Positions 16,589 to 24,563 of a DNA stretch of 64,000 bases are shown one piece after another. Origin of the DNA: Arthrobacter zhangbolii (GTDB lineage: Bacteria > Actinomycetota > Actinomycetes > Actinomycetales > Micrococcaceae); the NCBI RefSeq assembly GCF_022869865.1, contig NZ_CP094984.1:310001-374000 (forward strand), written 5' to 3'. Both the position numbers and the translations under genes were made by a program. The notes beneath the pieces were generated by a model. The model was not told the origin of the DNA, did not search any database, and saw nothing but the letters and a program-made list of their open reading frames with translations. The first letter of the stretch is position 1; each line of letters opens with the position of its first letter.

Positions 16589-17761
16589 ATGCCGCCTCTG
16601 AGACAACGCCACAGCGCCTGGAGAGTGGCCGGTATTACTGCCGGGACCGGGGTGGCCGGGCTGCTGCTTTTCCTGGTGGTCCAAGGCGCCATGATGCCGC
16701 CCGAAGGCGAAGAGGTCACGGGCAGGTTCGCCGCCCTGATGTTCCTGGACTTCCTCCTGGGCCTTGCTGCGCTTGGGCTGCTGCCCCTTGCCCTGCGCCG
16801 GGCACCGGTGGGTGCCGGGCTGGCCATCATCGCCGTGAGCGGGCTCTCCAGCCTGGCTTTCCCGGCGGCCTGCCTGTGCATTATCCGCATTGCCGCGCTG
16901 CGGCGTCCCAGGTACGTGGCCGCGACCGCGGCAGTCTTTACCGCGGGGATGGCCGCCGGCACAGCCGTCAACCCCGGTGATCCGATCGACGGCGAGATCT
17001 GGTGGGTGCTCGTGGCCGCAGTGGTCCCGCTGGTGGTCCTGGTGCTTGTCGGCCTGAACCGCGGCGCGCGGCAGCAGTTGATTGTCTCCCTTCACCACGA
17101 AGCGGATAGTGCACGCCGGGAACAGGACGCCCGCGCGGACCAGGCGCGGCTGGCCGAACGCACCCGGATCGCCCGGGAAATGCACGACACCCTGGCCCAC
17201 CGGCTCAGCCTGATCAGCATGCATGCAGGAGCCTTGGAATACCGGACGGATCTGGACGCCGAGACCATCCGTTCCACGGCCGGGATGCTGCGGGAGACCG
17301 CGCATAAGGCAGCAACGGAACTGCGCACCGTGCTGACGGTCCTGCGGGAGGACGAGGCGGAGGCTGCGCCCCAGCCGAACATCGCATCCATTCCGGCATT
17401 GGTGGATTCCGCGCGTGCGGCCGGCACCGAGATCACCCTGAGTATTGAACCGGCCCTGCTGGCCACCGGGGAGGATGCTCCCGCGGACGCCACCTCCCGC
17501 CACCTGTACCGCGTGGCGCAGGAAGGCATTACCAACGCCCAGAAACACGCCCCGGGCCATCCGGTGACCGTGTCCCTGACCGGTGCCCCCGGACACGGGA
17601 TTACCGTGAAAGTGAGCAATCCGATTTCCGGCTCTCCGCACCGCTCGCCGGATGGGCTGGGCCTGATCGGGCTGGCCGAACGGGCCCGGCTGTCCGGTGG
17701 GTCCTTTGAATCGGGGGCCCGCCAGGGCGTTTACATGACCAAAGTGGAGGTGCCGTGGTGA
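16589..17761 (+). CDS. NarL-type sensor histidine kinase
   Basis: This 390-residue kinase has four N-terminal membrane segments (about residues 15-140). A cytoplasmic HisKA_3 dimerisation helix follows (RTRIAREMHDTLAHRLSLIS; phospho-acceptor His about residue 199) and then an ATP-binding domain with the N-box QEGITNAQKHAP and G-box GLGLIGLAERARLSGG. No extracellular sensor domain is visible, so it probably senses a membrane or envelope signal. Its TGA overlaps the response-regulator start. The trailing ATPase domain is short but contains the expected motifs. Confidence 0.9.
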   Translation: MPPLRQRHSAWRVAGITAGTGVAGLLLFLVVQGAMMPPEGEEVTGRFAALMFLDFLLGLAALGLLPLALRRAPVGAGLAIIAVSGLSSLAFPAACLCIIRIAALRRPRYVAATAAVFTAGMAAGTAVNPGDPIDGEIWWVLVAAVVPLVVLVLVGLNRGARQQLIVSLHHEADSARREQDARADQARLAERTRIAREMHDTLAHRLSLISMHAGALEYRTDLDAETIRSTAGMLRETAHKAATELRTVLTVLREDEAEAAPQPNIASIPALVDSARAAGTEITLSIEPALLATGEDAPADATSRHLYRVAQEGITNAQKHAPGHPVTVSLTGAPGHGITVKVSNPISGSPHRSPDGLGLIGLAERARLSGGSFESGARQGVYMTKVEVPW

Positions 17762-18420
17762 AGGCGGACAAAGTGCGGGTAATGGTGGTGGATGATGAGC
17801 CCCTGATCCGGGCGGGGCTGCGGCTCATCCTCGATGGGGCGCCGGACCTTTCCATTGTCGGTGAAGCGGGCGACGGTGAAACCGCCGTCCGGCTCGCCGC
17901 CGAGCTGGAGCCCGACGTCGTACTGATGGACATCCGCATGCCCCGCCTGAGCGGGATCGGAGCCACTGAACGCATGACTGTGCTGCCCGTCCCGCCCAAG
18001 GTGATTGTCCTGACCTCATTCGAGACGGATGATTTCATTCTGTCCGCGCTGCGGGCCGGGGCCAGCGGTTTCCTGCTGAAGGACACCGCGCCGGCCGACA
18101 TAGTCTCAGCGGTCCGCGCCGCGGCGGAGGACAAGCTGCGTTTCTCCCCGGGAATCCTTAAACGTATTGTCGCGGCCGCAGCCACGGTCCGGCCGGCGCC
18201 CGCGGTACAGCCCAATCCGCTGCTGGAGCTCAGTGAGCGGGAGCGCGCCGTGGCCCGTGCCGTTGCCCGCGGCCTGACCAACACGGAAATAGGCGCCGAA
18301 CTCTTCGTCAGCGTGGCTACGGTGAAAACCCATATTGCCAGTGCCTTCACCAAACTCGACGTCACCAACCGTGTCCAGTTGGCCGTGACCGTCCTCCAGG
18401 CCGACGCACCGGCCGGGTAG
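17758..18420 (+). CDS. NarL/LuxR-type response regulator
   Basis: This regulator of about 220 residues is paired with the kinase just upstream. The receiver domain has VMVVDDEPLIRAGLR, the phospho-acceptor Asp in VVLMDIRMPRLSG (residue 58) and the Lys in GFLLKDTAP. The C-terminal LuxR helix-turn-helix reads LSERERAVARAVARGLTNTEIG, then VSVATVKTHIASAFTKLDVTN. Two GTG codons (17755, 17758) follow GGAGG; the second has better spacing. Targets are unknown. The divergent gene next to the pair encodes a CPBP membrane protease, a common neighbour of such systems. Confidence 0.92.
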   Translation: MKADKVRVMVVDDEPLIRAGLRLILDGAPDLSIVGEAGDGETAVRLAAELEPDVVLMDIRMPRLSGIGATERMTVLPVPPKVIVLTSFETDDFILSALRAGASGFLLKDTAPADIVSAVRAAAEDKLRFSPGILKRIVAAAATVRPAPAVQPNPLLELSERERAVARAVARGLTNTEIGAELFVSVATVKTHIASAFTKLDVTNRVQLAVTVLQADAPAG

Positions 18421-18454
18421 CTTCGGGACCGTTGCCGCCCTGCTTCTCCTAAAA

Positions 18455-18498
18455 GGGGAAGCCGGCAGGCCGCCATCACTGCGGCCTGCCGGTTTCCC
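18455..18498. terminator. Strong bidirectional intrinsic terminator
   Basis: The core arms CCGGCAGGCCGC (18462-18473) and GCGGCCTGCCGG (18481-18492) are perfect around a 7-base loop. They are extended by GGGGAAG/TTTCCC with one wobble. The hairpin sits between the convergent response regulator and enoate reductase genes. Confidence 0.85.
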
Positions 18499-18522
18499 GC
18501 GCCCGGGGGAAGGTGCGCCCTC

Positions 18523-20640
18523 CTAGAGCTCCGTGGCAACCTTCCACGAGGAGTGGATAGCGCCGTGGATGTAGTTGACGGCGCCGGCGTCGCCCACAAC
18601 GTCGACGTCGATGCCCAGGTCCGCCGCCCGCAGCTCGTCCGCCAGTGGTGAGGCCGACGTCGTACCGTCTGCGTAGACCACCATGTCCGCGGGAGCCGTG
18701 AAGGTCTCTTCGCCCACGGTCCACTCCACGCTCTTGGGCGTGATGCGGGTGATGGAGGCGTTGCGGTGGATTTTCACCCCGTGCTTCTCGGCATCCTTCA
18801 CCGCGGTCCAGCGCCGAGGCATGGCCAGCGGCAGGCCGAGCTGCTGCTTTTCGTGCAGCAGCGTCACGCGGCGGCCGCGCTCGGCGAGGAATTCGGCCAG
18901 TTCCAGGCCCACCAGCGAACCGCCGATCACCACCACGTCCTTGCCCATCGGCAGCCAGAACTTGGTGAACTGGCGGACAAACTCGGGGCTCTTGGTGACG
19001 CCGGAGAGCCGGCCCAGCTTGCCCAGGGTGCTCAGTACCGCACCGGCTTCCTCGGCAGTGGCCGTTCCGAGCATCATGGCGCGCAGCGTGTCACCGGTCT
19101 GCACCACGGGCAGGTCACCGCCGGGGAAGTCCGGCTTGGGGCGGACGGCGCCGGTGGCAATGATGACGTGGTCCGGGTGCAGGGCCCGGATGGATTCCAC
19201 CGTGGCCGGGGTGTTGAGCTTTACCGCAATGTTCAGCCGCCGGATTTCGGACTTGAACCAGCGCAGCAGCCGCTCGTTGTCGGGGGTGGTCATGGTGGAG
19301 AACCACATGGTCCCGCCCAGGCGGTCCGACTTGTCCACCACGGTGACGCGGTGGCCGCGTTCGGTCAGCACGCGGGCGCTTTCCAGGCCCGCGGGGCCGG
19401 CGCCGACGACGACCACGTGCTTGGTGGCGGAGGCGGGCTTCAGCGGCAGCAGCGCCTCGTTGCCCAGTGCAGGGTTGACGGCGCAGAACGGGGTGTCGTC
19501 AAAGAAGTTCTCGGCCACGCAGAGGTAGCAGTTGATGCACGGGCGGACCTGGTCGAACCTGCCGTCGCGGATCTTGTTCGGCAGTTCCGGATCGGCCAGC
19601 AGCTGGCGGCCCATGGCTGCGAAGTCGATCTGCCCGGCGGCCAGTGCCTTCTCGGACACCTCCGGCAGCATACGGCCGACGGCGATGACGGGAACGCTGA
19701 CCTGCTTTTTGATCTCGGCAGCGTTCTCCAGGTAGGCGCCGACCTTGTTGGGCAGCGGGCCGTCGGTGAAGTTATCGAACGGGTTTCGGCCCCAGCCGGT
19801 GACGTGGATGGCGTCCGCGCCGGCGGCTTCGAACAGCTTCGAGGCTTCGGTGGCTTCCTCGAGGGTGAGTCCGCCGTCCTGTCCGTATTCCTGTCCGGCG
19901 ACACGGACGAGGATGGCCAGGCGGTCGCCGACGCGCTCCTTGACGGCGCTGATGACCTCGCAGGCCAGCCGGGCCCGGTTTTCCAGCGAACCGCCGTACT
20001 GATCCGTGCGCTTGTTGTCGCGCTGGTTCAGGAATACCCCGAGGATGTACCCGTGGGCTGCGTGGATTTCGATGGCGTCGCAGCCGGCCCTGGCGATGCG
20101 CTCGGCGGCATCGGCCCAGGTCCTGACCAGCCACGCGATGTCCTCGGCGGTCATCTCGCGGTATTCGGTCTGCTTGCCGGCCGTGGCGGCACCCATTTTG
20201 CCCAGCTCTTCGCGGGTGCTGTCAGCCAGGGCGGACATGTCATAGGTGTAGTCGGGCTGGTTCGGGGCGAGCACGGGGCGGTCATTGGCCACGTCCACGC
20301 GGGCGACCTTGCCGTGGTGGGTGGACTGGATGCACAGCTTGCTGCCGGCGGCGTGGACGGCGTCGGCCAGTGCCTTGAGGCCGGGGATGTATTTGTCATC
20401 GGAGAGGCCCGGCTCCTTCATGGAGGCCGCGCCGTACGGGAAGGCGATGGCGCAGGCGCCGGTGATGATCAGGCCTGCACCGCCGGCGGCGCGGGCCACA
20501 TAGTGGTCAATCTCCGGCTGCTCGATCTCACCGTGCTCCGAGACATTCATGTCCATCGCCGGGAGGACGATCCGGTTGTGCGTTTCCATGGGGCCGATAC
20601 GGCCCGGAGACATCAGGTGGGGGAAGGTTTTAGTACTCAC
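18523..20640 (-). CDS. FMN/FAD/4Fe-4S enoate reductase (2,4-dienoyl-CoA reductase-like)
   Basis: This 705-residue protein fuses an Old Yellow Enzyme barrel (residues about 8-345; HAAHGYILGVFLNQRDNKRTD, YGGSLENRARL) to a cysteine cluster (CINCYLCVAEN and a later FCAVNP) for a 4Fe-4S centre. Two nucleotide folds follow (HVVVVGAGPAGLESA and VVVIGGSLVGLELAEFL). This is the architecture of 2,4-dienoyl-CoA reductase, trimethylamine dehydrogenase and bile-acid enoate reductases, so the substrate is uncertain. The start is GTG, with weak ribosome site. A TetR-like palindrome (20660-20676) lies 20 bp upstream and probably controls it. Confidence 0.87.
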   Translation of the reverse strand: MSTKTFPHLMSPGRIGPMETHNRIVLPAMDMNVSEHGEIEQPEIDHYVARAAGGAGLIITGACAIAFPYGAASMKEPGLSDDKYIPGLKALADAVHAAGSKLCIQSTHHGKVARVDVANDRPVLAPNQPDYTYDMSALADSTREELGKMGAATAGKQTEYREMTAEDIAWLVRTWADAAERIARAGCDAIEIHAAHGYILGVFLNQRDNKRTDQYGGSLENRARLACEVISAVKERVGDRLAILVRVAGQEYGQDGGLTLEEATEASKLFEAAGADAIHVTGWGRNPFDNFTDGPLPNKVGAYLENAAEIKKQVSVPVIAVGRMLPEVSEKALAAGQIDFAAMGRQLLADPELPNKIRDGRFDQVRPCINCYLCVAENFFDDTPFCAVNPALGNEALLPLKPASATKHVVVVGAGPAGLESARVLTERGHRVTVVDKSDRLGGTMWFSTMTTPDNERLLRWFKSEIRRLNIAVKLNTPATVESIRALHPDHVIIATGAVRPKPDFPGGDLPVVQTGDTLRAMMLGTATAEEAGAVLSTLGKLGRLSGVTKSPEFVRQFTKFWLPMGKDVVVIGGSLVGLELAEFLAERGRRVTLLHEKQQLGLPLAMPRRWTAVKDAEKHGVKIHRNASITRITPKSVEWTVGEETFTAPADMVVYADGTTSASPLADELRAADLGIDVDVVGDAGAVNYIHGAIHSSWKVATEL

Positions 20641-20659
20641 AGTGGTACTTTACCGCTGA

Positions 20660-20676
20660 TGTTTACACCGTAAACA
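20660..20676. promoter_or_regulatory. Palindromic operator upstream of the enoate reductase
   Basis: TGTTTACACCGTAAACA has perfect 7-bp arms around ACC. It sits 20 bp upstream of the reductase start in the divergent region shared with the methyltransferase operon. The form suits a TetR- or GntR-type repressor. No such regulator gene lies next to it. Confidence 0.65.
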
Positions 20677-20770
20677 CACGCTGTCGGGTGGGCCACGTAC
20701 AGCCGTTCCTACCCCTCGGCGGGCGCCCGGGCGGGCGTTTTCCCTCCCCCCGGTTGAGTACGCTGGAAGG

Positions 20771-21391
20771 ATGCGCAAGGAAACCCTCTGGGAAGCTAAA
20801 AAGAAGCAAAATCCGGGACACTCCGCCTGGTATATCCAGCGGTTCAAGCAGATGCGGGAGCAGGGCGTGGACCTGCACGGCGAGGCCCGGCTGATCGACG
20901 CCATGGTGCCGCGCGGCGCTCGGATTCTCGACGCCGGCGCCGGGCCCGGCCGGGTGGGCGGCGAGCTGGCGCGGCGCGGGCACGCCGTCGTCGGCGTGGA
21001 TGTGGACCCGGAGCTGATCGACGCTGCCCGGAACGACCATCCCCAGGCCACCTGGCTGGTCGGGGACCTGACCGAACTGGACCTGCCCGCCGAGGGCATC
21101 CGCGAACCGTTTGACCTGATTGTCTGCGCCGGCAACGTGATGACGTTCCTGGCCCCCGGCACCGCCCGTGAAGTGCTGGCCCGGATGCGTGCGCACCTCG
21201 CGCCGGAAGGACGGGTAGTGATCGGTTTCGGTGCCGGGCGCGGTTACGACTTCGGGCAGTTCTTCGCCGACGCCGAGGCAGCCGGGCTGGGCGTGGACCT
21301 GAAGCTGTCCACCTGGGACCTGCGCCCGCTGACCCCGGACGCCGGCTTCCTGGTGGCGGTACTCTCGGCCGCACCCGGCGGCGGGGAGTGA
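20771..21391 (+). CDS. Class I SAM-dependent methyltransferase
   Basis: This 206-residue methyltransferase has the SAM motif I ARILDAGAGPGRVGGELARR at about residues 50-69, the acidic end of the next strand (VVGVDVDPELID) and FDLIVCAGNVMTFL for the post-II region. A lysine-rich N-terminal stretch (KKKQNPGHSAWYIQRF) precedes the fold. It resembles family members annotated as generic methyltransferases, so the acceptor is unknown. Its TGA overlaps the next gene's GTG by 4 bp (21388-21391), making it the first gene of a four-gene operon. Confidence 0.8.
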   Translation: MRKETLWEAKKKQNPGHSAWYIQRFKQMREQGVDLHGEARLIDAMVPRGARILDAGAGPGRVGGELARRGHAVVGVDVDPELIDAARNDHPQATWLVGDLTELDLPAEGIREPFDLIVCAGNVMTFLAPGTAREVLARMRAHLAPEGRVVIGFGAGRGYDFGQFFADAEAAGLGVDLKLSTWDLRPLTPDAGFLVAVLSAAPGGGE

Positions 21392-22443
21392 GACGTCCCG
21401 TCCTGCTGGACTCCGACGCCCCGTCGGCAGCGTGGCTGGACGCGTTAGCCGACCTGGCCCGCCGGGCCGCGGCGGTGGAAGGATCTGTCGACGCCGCCCT
21501 GGGCCTGCTGGCACCGGCTGAGACGCTGGCGCCGCTGCCCGGCACCGGCACCACGGTGCGGCTCTGGGAGCTGCTGGCCACCCTGGGTGCGGCAGACCTT
21601 ACCGCGGCCCGGGTAGTCGAGCCCCACCTCGACGCCCTGGCCATTCTTGCCCAGGCCGGCCTGGACCATCCCGGAAGCGCGGGTTCCGCCGGGGCTTCCT
21701 GGGGTGTGTACGCCGCCGAAGGCTCCGGGCTCCGGCTGGATGCCCGGCCGGAAGGCGGCGGCTGGCGCCTGGCCGGCACCAAACCCTGGTGCTCCCTGGC
21801 AGCACAGCTGGACCGTGCGGTGGTCACCGCGCATACCGGCCCCGGCACCCGCCGGGCCTTCGCCGTGGACCTCCGCCATGCCGGTGTCCGTCCCGGCCGG
21901 GGGACCTGGGCCAGCCGCGGGCTGACCGCCGTGGACAGCACCGCGGTGGAGTTCACCGACGTGCCGGCGGTGCCCGTGGGCGGGGATAACTGGTACCTCC
22001 AACGCAGCGGCTTCGCCTGGGGCGGTATCGGCGTTGCCGCGGTCTGGTTTGGGGGTGCCGTGGGGGTTGCCCGCCGGCTGGCCGCCGCCGCCCGAAACCG
22101 GGAACCGGACCAGATTGCCCTCATGCTGCTGGGCCAGACGGACACCGCCCTGCACGCGGCCCGCCGCGTCCTGGCCGCCGCGGCGGCTGACGTCGATGCC
22201 GCCCGCGCGGACGGGCCCGACGGCGCGCTGCTCGCCGGACAGGTGAGGGCGGTGGTGGCGGACGCCGCCGAGCAGGTCCTCCGGCTGGCCGGGCACGGGC
22301 TGGGTCCGGGGCCGCTGACCGGCGAGGAGGAGTACGCCCGGCGGGTGGCGGACCTGCAGGTCTATCTGCGCCAGCACCACGCCGAACGGGACTCGGCAGC
22401 CCTTGGCCGCGCCCTGCTCACCGCCGGGGGAGAACCATGGTGA
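21388..22443 (+). CDS. Acyl-CoA dehydrogenase-like protein of a PIG-L/GT2 operon
   Basis: This 351-residue protein has the acyl-CoA dehydrogenase fold pattern: a helical N-terminal half, a middle beta part (GGGWRLAGTKPWCSLAAQLDR, then RAFAVDLRH) and a helical C-terminal half rich in alanine. It is shorter than typical members, and I cannot locate the usual catalytic glutamate with confidence. It may therefore be a dedicated oxidase or dehydrogenase for a carrier-bound or glycosylated substrate rather than a beta-oxidation enzyme. Its stop overlaps the PIG-L gene start by 7 bp. This gene trio (acyl-CoA dehydrogenase, PIG-L/methyltransferase, glycosyltransferase) recurs in other bacteria as I recall it, with no assigned product. 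Confidence 0.75.
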   Translation: MRRPVLLDSDAPSAAWLDALADLARRAAAVEGSVDAALGLLAPAETLAPLPGTGTTVRLWELLATLGAADLTAARVVEPHLDALAILAQAGLDHPGSAGSAGASWGVYAAEGSGLRLDARPEGGGWRLAGTKPWCSLAAQLDRAVVTAHTGPGTRRAFAVDLRHAGVRPGRGTWASRGLTAVDSTAVEFTDVPAVPVGGDNWYLQRSGFAWGGIGVAAVWFGGAVGVARRLAAAARNREPDQIALMLLGQTDTALHAARRVLAAAAADVDAARADGPDGALLAGQVRAVVADAAEQVLRLAGHGLGPGPLTGEEEYARRVADLQVYLRQHHAERDSAALGRALLTAGGEPW

Positions 22444-23786
22444 GCTTCACGCACCGGGACCCCACCCCCGGAGAGAACATCTGGCAGCCGGTGCTGGCCG
22501 GCCTGCCCGGGCTGGCGGACGTGCTTTCGGAGCCGCCGCGCCGGATGGTGGTCCTGGCCGCGCATCCGGATGATGAGTCCCTCGGCGCCGGCGGGCTGAT
22601 CGCGACCCTCGCGGCGGCCGGCACCGCCGTCGACGTGGTGGTGGCAACCGCCGGGGAAGCCTCCCACCCCGATTCCCCGACCCACACTCCGCAGACCCTG
22701 ACCGTGCTGCGGGAAGCGGAGCTGCGCGCCGCCGTCGCGCGGCTCGCTCCGGATGCCAGGGTTCACCTGTTGGGGTTGCCGGACGGGCAGCTGGCCGCCC
22801 GATGCGCGGAGCTGGACACCTTCCTGGCCGGGCTGGTCGGCACCGACACGGACGGCCTCTGGCTGGCTGCCCCCTGGCGCCGGGACGGGCATACCGACCA
22901 CGACGCCGCCGGAGCCGCTGCCGCCCGGCTGGCCGCCAAGGCCCGGGTACCGCTGCTGGAATACCCGATCTGGCTCTGGCACTGGGGCGCCGCGGCGGAC
23001 CTGCCGCAGGGCATGCACACGCTGGCCCTGCCCCGGGACGCCGCTGCCGCCAAGGCCGCGGCAATGGGGGAGCACCGCAGCCAGGTGGCTCCGCTTTCGG
23101 ACCGGCCGGGGGACGAGGCGCTCCTGGCGCCGGAGGTCCTGGCGCACTTCGAGCGCCCCTTCGAAACCTTCATCGTGACCGTACCGCGGACCGGCAAGCA
23201 GGTTTTCGAGGACCTCTATGCCTCCTCGCCGGACCCCTGGAACTTCGGAGACAGCTTCTACGAACGGCGCAAACGGGAGCTGACCCTGGCCCTGCTGCCC
23301 CGGGAACGGTTCGGCCGCGTCTTTGAACCCGGCTGCTCCATCGGCGTGCTCACCGAAGAGCTGGCCCGGCGCGCGGACAGCGTCACCGCCATGGACATTT
23401 CCGCGCGCGCCCTGGAACTGGCCCGGCAGCGGATCGGGGCGGACCAGCGGATCCGGTTTAGCCAGGGCTCCATTCCCGAGGACTGGCCGGAGGGCAGCTT
23501 CGATCTGGTGGTCCTCTCCGAGATCGGCTATTTCCTCACCCGGGAGCAGCTGCGCGAAACGGTCCAGCGGGCGGCGGCCGCCCTGGACCGAGACGGCGTG
23601 CTGCTGCTCTGCCACTGGCGGCATCCGATCCGGGACTGGCCGATGGACGCGGACGAGGTGCACGAGGTGTTCCGCGCCGGCAGCGGCCTGGAACTGCTGG
23701 CTGAACACTCTGAAGCCGACTTCCGCATCGACGTGCTGGTACATCCGCCGGCCCGGTCCGTGGCAGAACGCGAAGGGCTGCTGTGA
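22437..23786 (+). CDS. PIG-L deacetylase / SAM methyltransferase fusion
   Basis: This 449-residue bifunctional protein has an N-terminal PIG-L/LmbE zinc deacetylase domain (residues about 36-220). It shows the metal motif AAHPDDESLGAGG (His43, Asp46) and a second site WRRDGHTDHDAAG. The C-terminal NodS-like methyltransferase (about 245-430) shows VFEPGCSIGVLTEELARR and MDISARALELA. PIG-L enzymes remove acetyl groups from N-acetyl-glucosamine-type sugars, as in mycothiol and GPI synthesis. A fused methyltransferase suggests that the freed amine or an adjacent group is methylated. It overlaps both neighbours (7 bp and 4 bp), indicating coordinated, near-stoichiometric translation. Confidence 0.87.
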   Translation: MVSFTHRDPTPGENIWQPVLAGLPGLADVLSEPPRRMVVLAAHPDDESLGAGGLIATLAAAGTAVDVVVATAGEASHPDSPTHTPQTLTVLREAELRAAVARLAPDARVHLLGLPDGQLAARCAELDTFLAGLVGTDTDGLWLAAPWRRDGHTDHDAAGAAAARLAAKARVPLLEYPIWLWHWGAAADLPQGMHTLALPRDAAAAKAAAMGEHRSQVAPLSDRPGDEALLAPEVLAHFERPFETFIVTVPRTGKQVFEDLYASSPDPWNFGDSFYERRKRELTLALLPRERFGRVFEPGCSIGVLTEELARRADSVTAMDISARALELARQRIGADQRIRFSQGSIPEDWPEGSFDLVVLSEIGYFLTREQLRETVQRAAAALDRDGVLLLCHWRHPIRDWPMDADEVHEVFRAGSGLELLAEHSEADFRIDVLVHPPARSVAEREGLL

Positions 23787-24475
23787 CCCGGCCGCACGTC
23801 GGCGTCGTCATTCCTGCCCGCGATGAGGAACAGCTGCTGCCCCGCTGCCTGGCTGCAGTGGCCGCCGCCGTGGCGGCACTAAAGGGCCGGGTTGTCCCCG
23901 CGGAGGTGAGCGTGGCCGTGGTGCTTGACTCCTGTACCGACGGCTCCGCCCGGGCGGCAGCGCAGGCGGGCCGGCGGCTGGGCCTGGACCTGCACCTGCT
24001 GCAGACGGATGCGGGGTCGGTGGGTGCGGCCCGTCATGTTGGCACCGCCGCCATGCTTGGGCTTGGTGCGCAGTGGATTGCCGTCACGGACGCGGACACT
24101 GTGGTGCCGGCCAGTTGGCTGGTCATTCAGCTGGGCTTCGCCGACGCCGGCTATGAGCTGGTCCTGGGCACCGTGGAGCCTGACGCCGCTGACCTCAGCG
24201 CGGAGCACCTGGCACGCTGGCATGCCGAACACCGGCTGACCGAAGGCCACCCCCACATCCACGGGGCGAACATGGCCTTCTCCGCACGTGCCTACACCGC
24301 CGCCGGCGGCTTCGAACCCCTGCACATCCACGAAGACGTCCAGCTGGTCTCACGGATCCGGGCCGCCGGGGCAGGCTGGACCGCCACCGACAGGATGCGG
24401 GCGGTCACCTCCGGTCGGCTGGACGGGCGGGTGCCGGCCGGCTTTTCCGGCTACCTGCGCCGGCTCGGGGCCTGA
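23783..24475 (+). CDS. Family 2 glycosyltransferase
   Basis: This compact GT-A glycosyltransferase of 230 residues starts with GTG, overlapping the previous stop by 4 bp. It shows VGVVIPARDEEQLLPRCL, the nucleotide-sugar motif VTDADTVVP (DxD) and HIHGANMAFSARAYTAAGGFEP, ending at HIHEDVQLVSRIRAAG, with the catalytic Asp in ED. It has no membrane anchor, so it likely works on a cytoplasmic acceptor. It closes the four-gene operon and may attach a sugar that the PIG-L/methyltransferase protein then edits. Confidence 0.83.
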   Translation: MTRPHVGVVIPARDEEQLLPRCLAAVAAAVAALKGRVVPAEVSVAVVLDSCTDGSARAAAQAGRRLGLDLHLLQTDAGSVGAARHVGTAAMLGLGAQWIAVTDADTVVPASWLVIQLGFADAGYELVLGTVEPDAADLSAEHLARWHAEHRLTEGHPHIHGANMAFSARAYTAAGGFEPLHIHEDVQLVSRIRAAGAGWTATDRMRAVTSGRLDGRVPAGFSGYLRRLGA

Positions 24476-24496
24476 GCTTTCGCACCGGCAGGAAAA

Positions 24497-24542
24497 CGCC
24501 GACGGCGCCGCCCGGCGGAGAGGCCGGGCAGCGCCGTCGGCG
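24497..24542. terminator. Long bidirectional hairpin terminator
   Basis: CGCCGACGGCGC pairs with GCGCCGTCGGCG, and the inner arms GCCCGGC and GCCGGGC pair around a 6-base loop. It lies between the glycosyltransferase stop and the convergent oxygenase gene. Confidence 0.82.
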
Positions 24543-24563
24543 CGGTGGTCCTGGAAACAGGGC

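Noticed and set aside
15455-17641. A 728-residue minus-strand open frame covering the CPBP gene and the histidine kinase
   Set aside because: Only the part from 16456 downward shows membrane segments and CPBP motifs; the rest is the antisense of the kinase.
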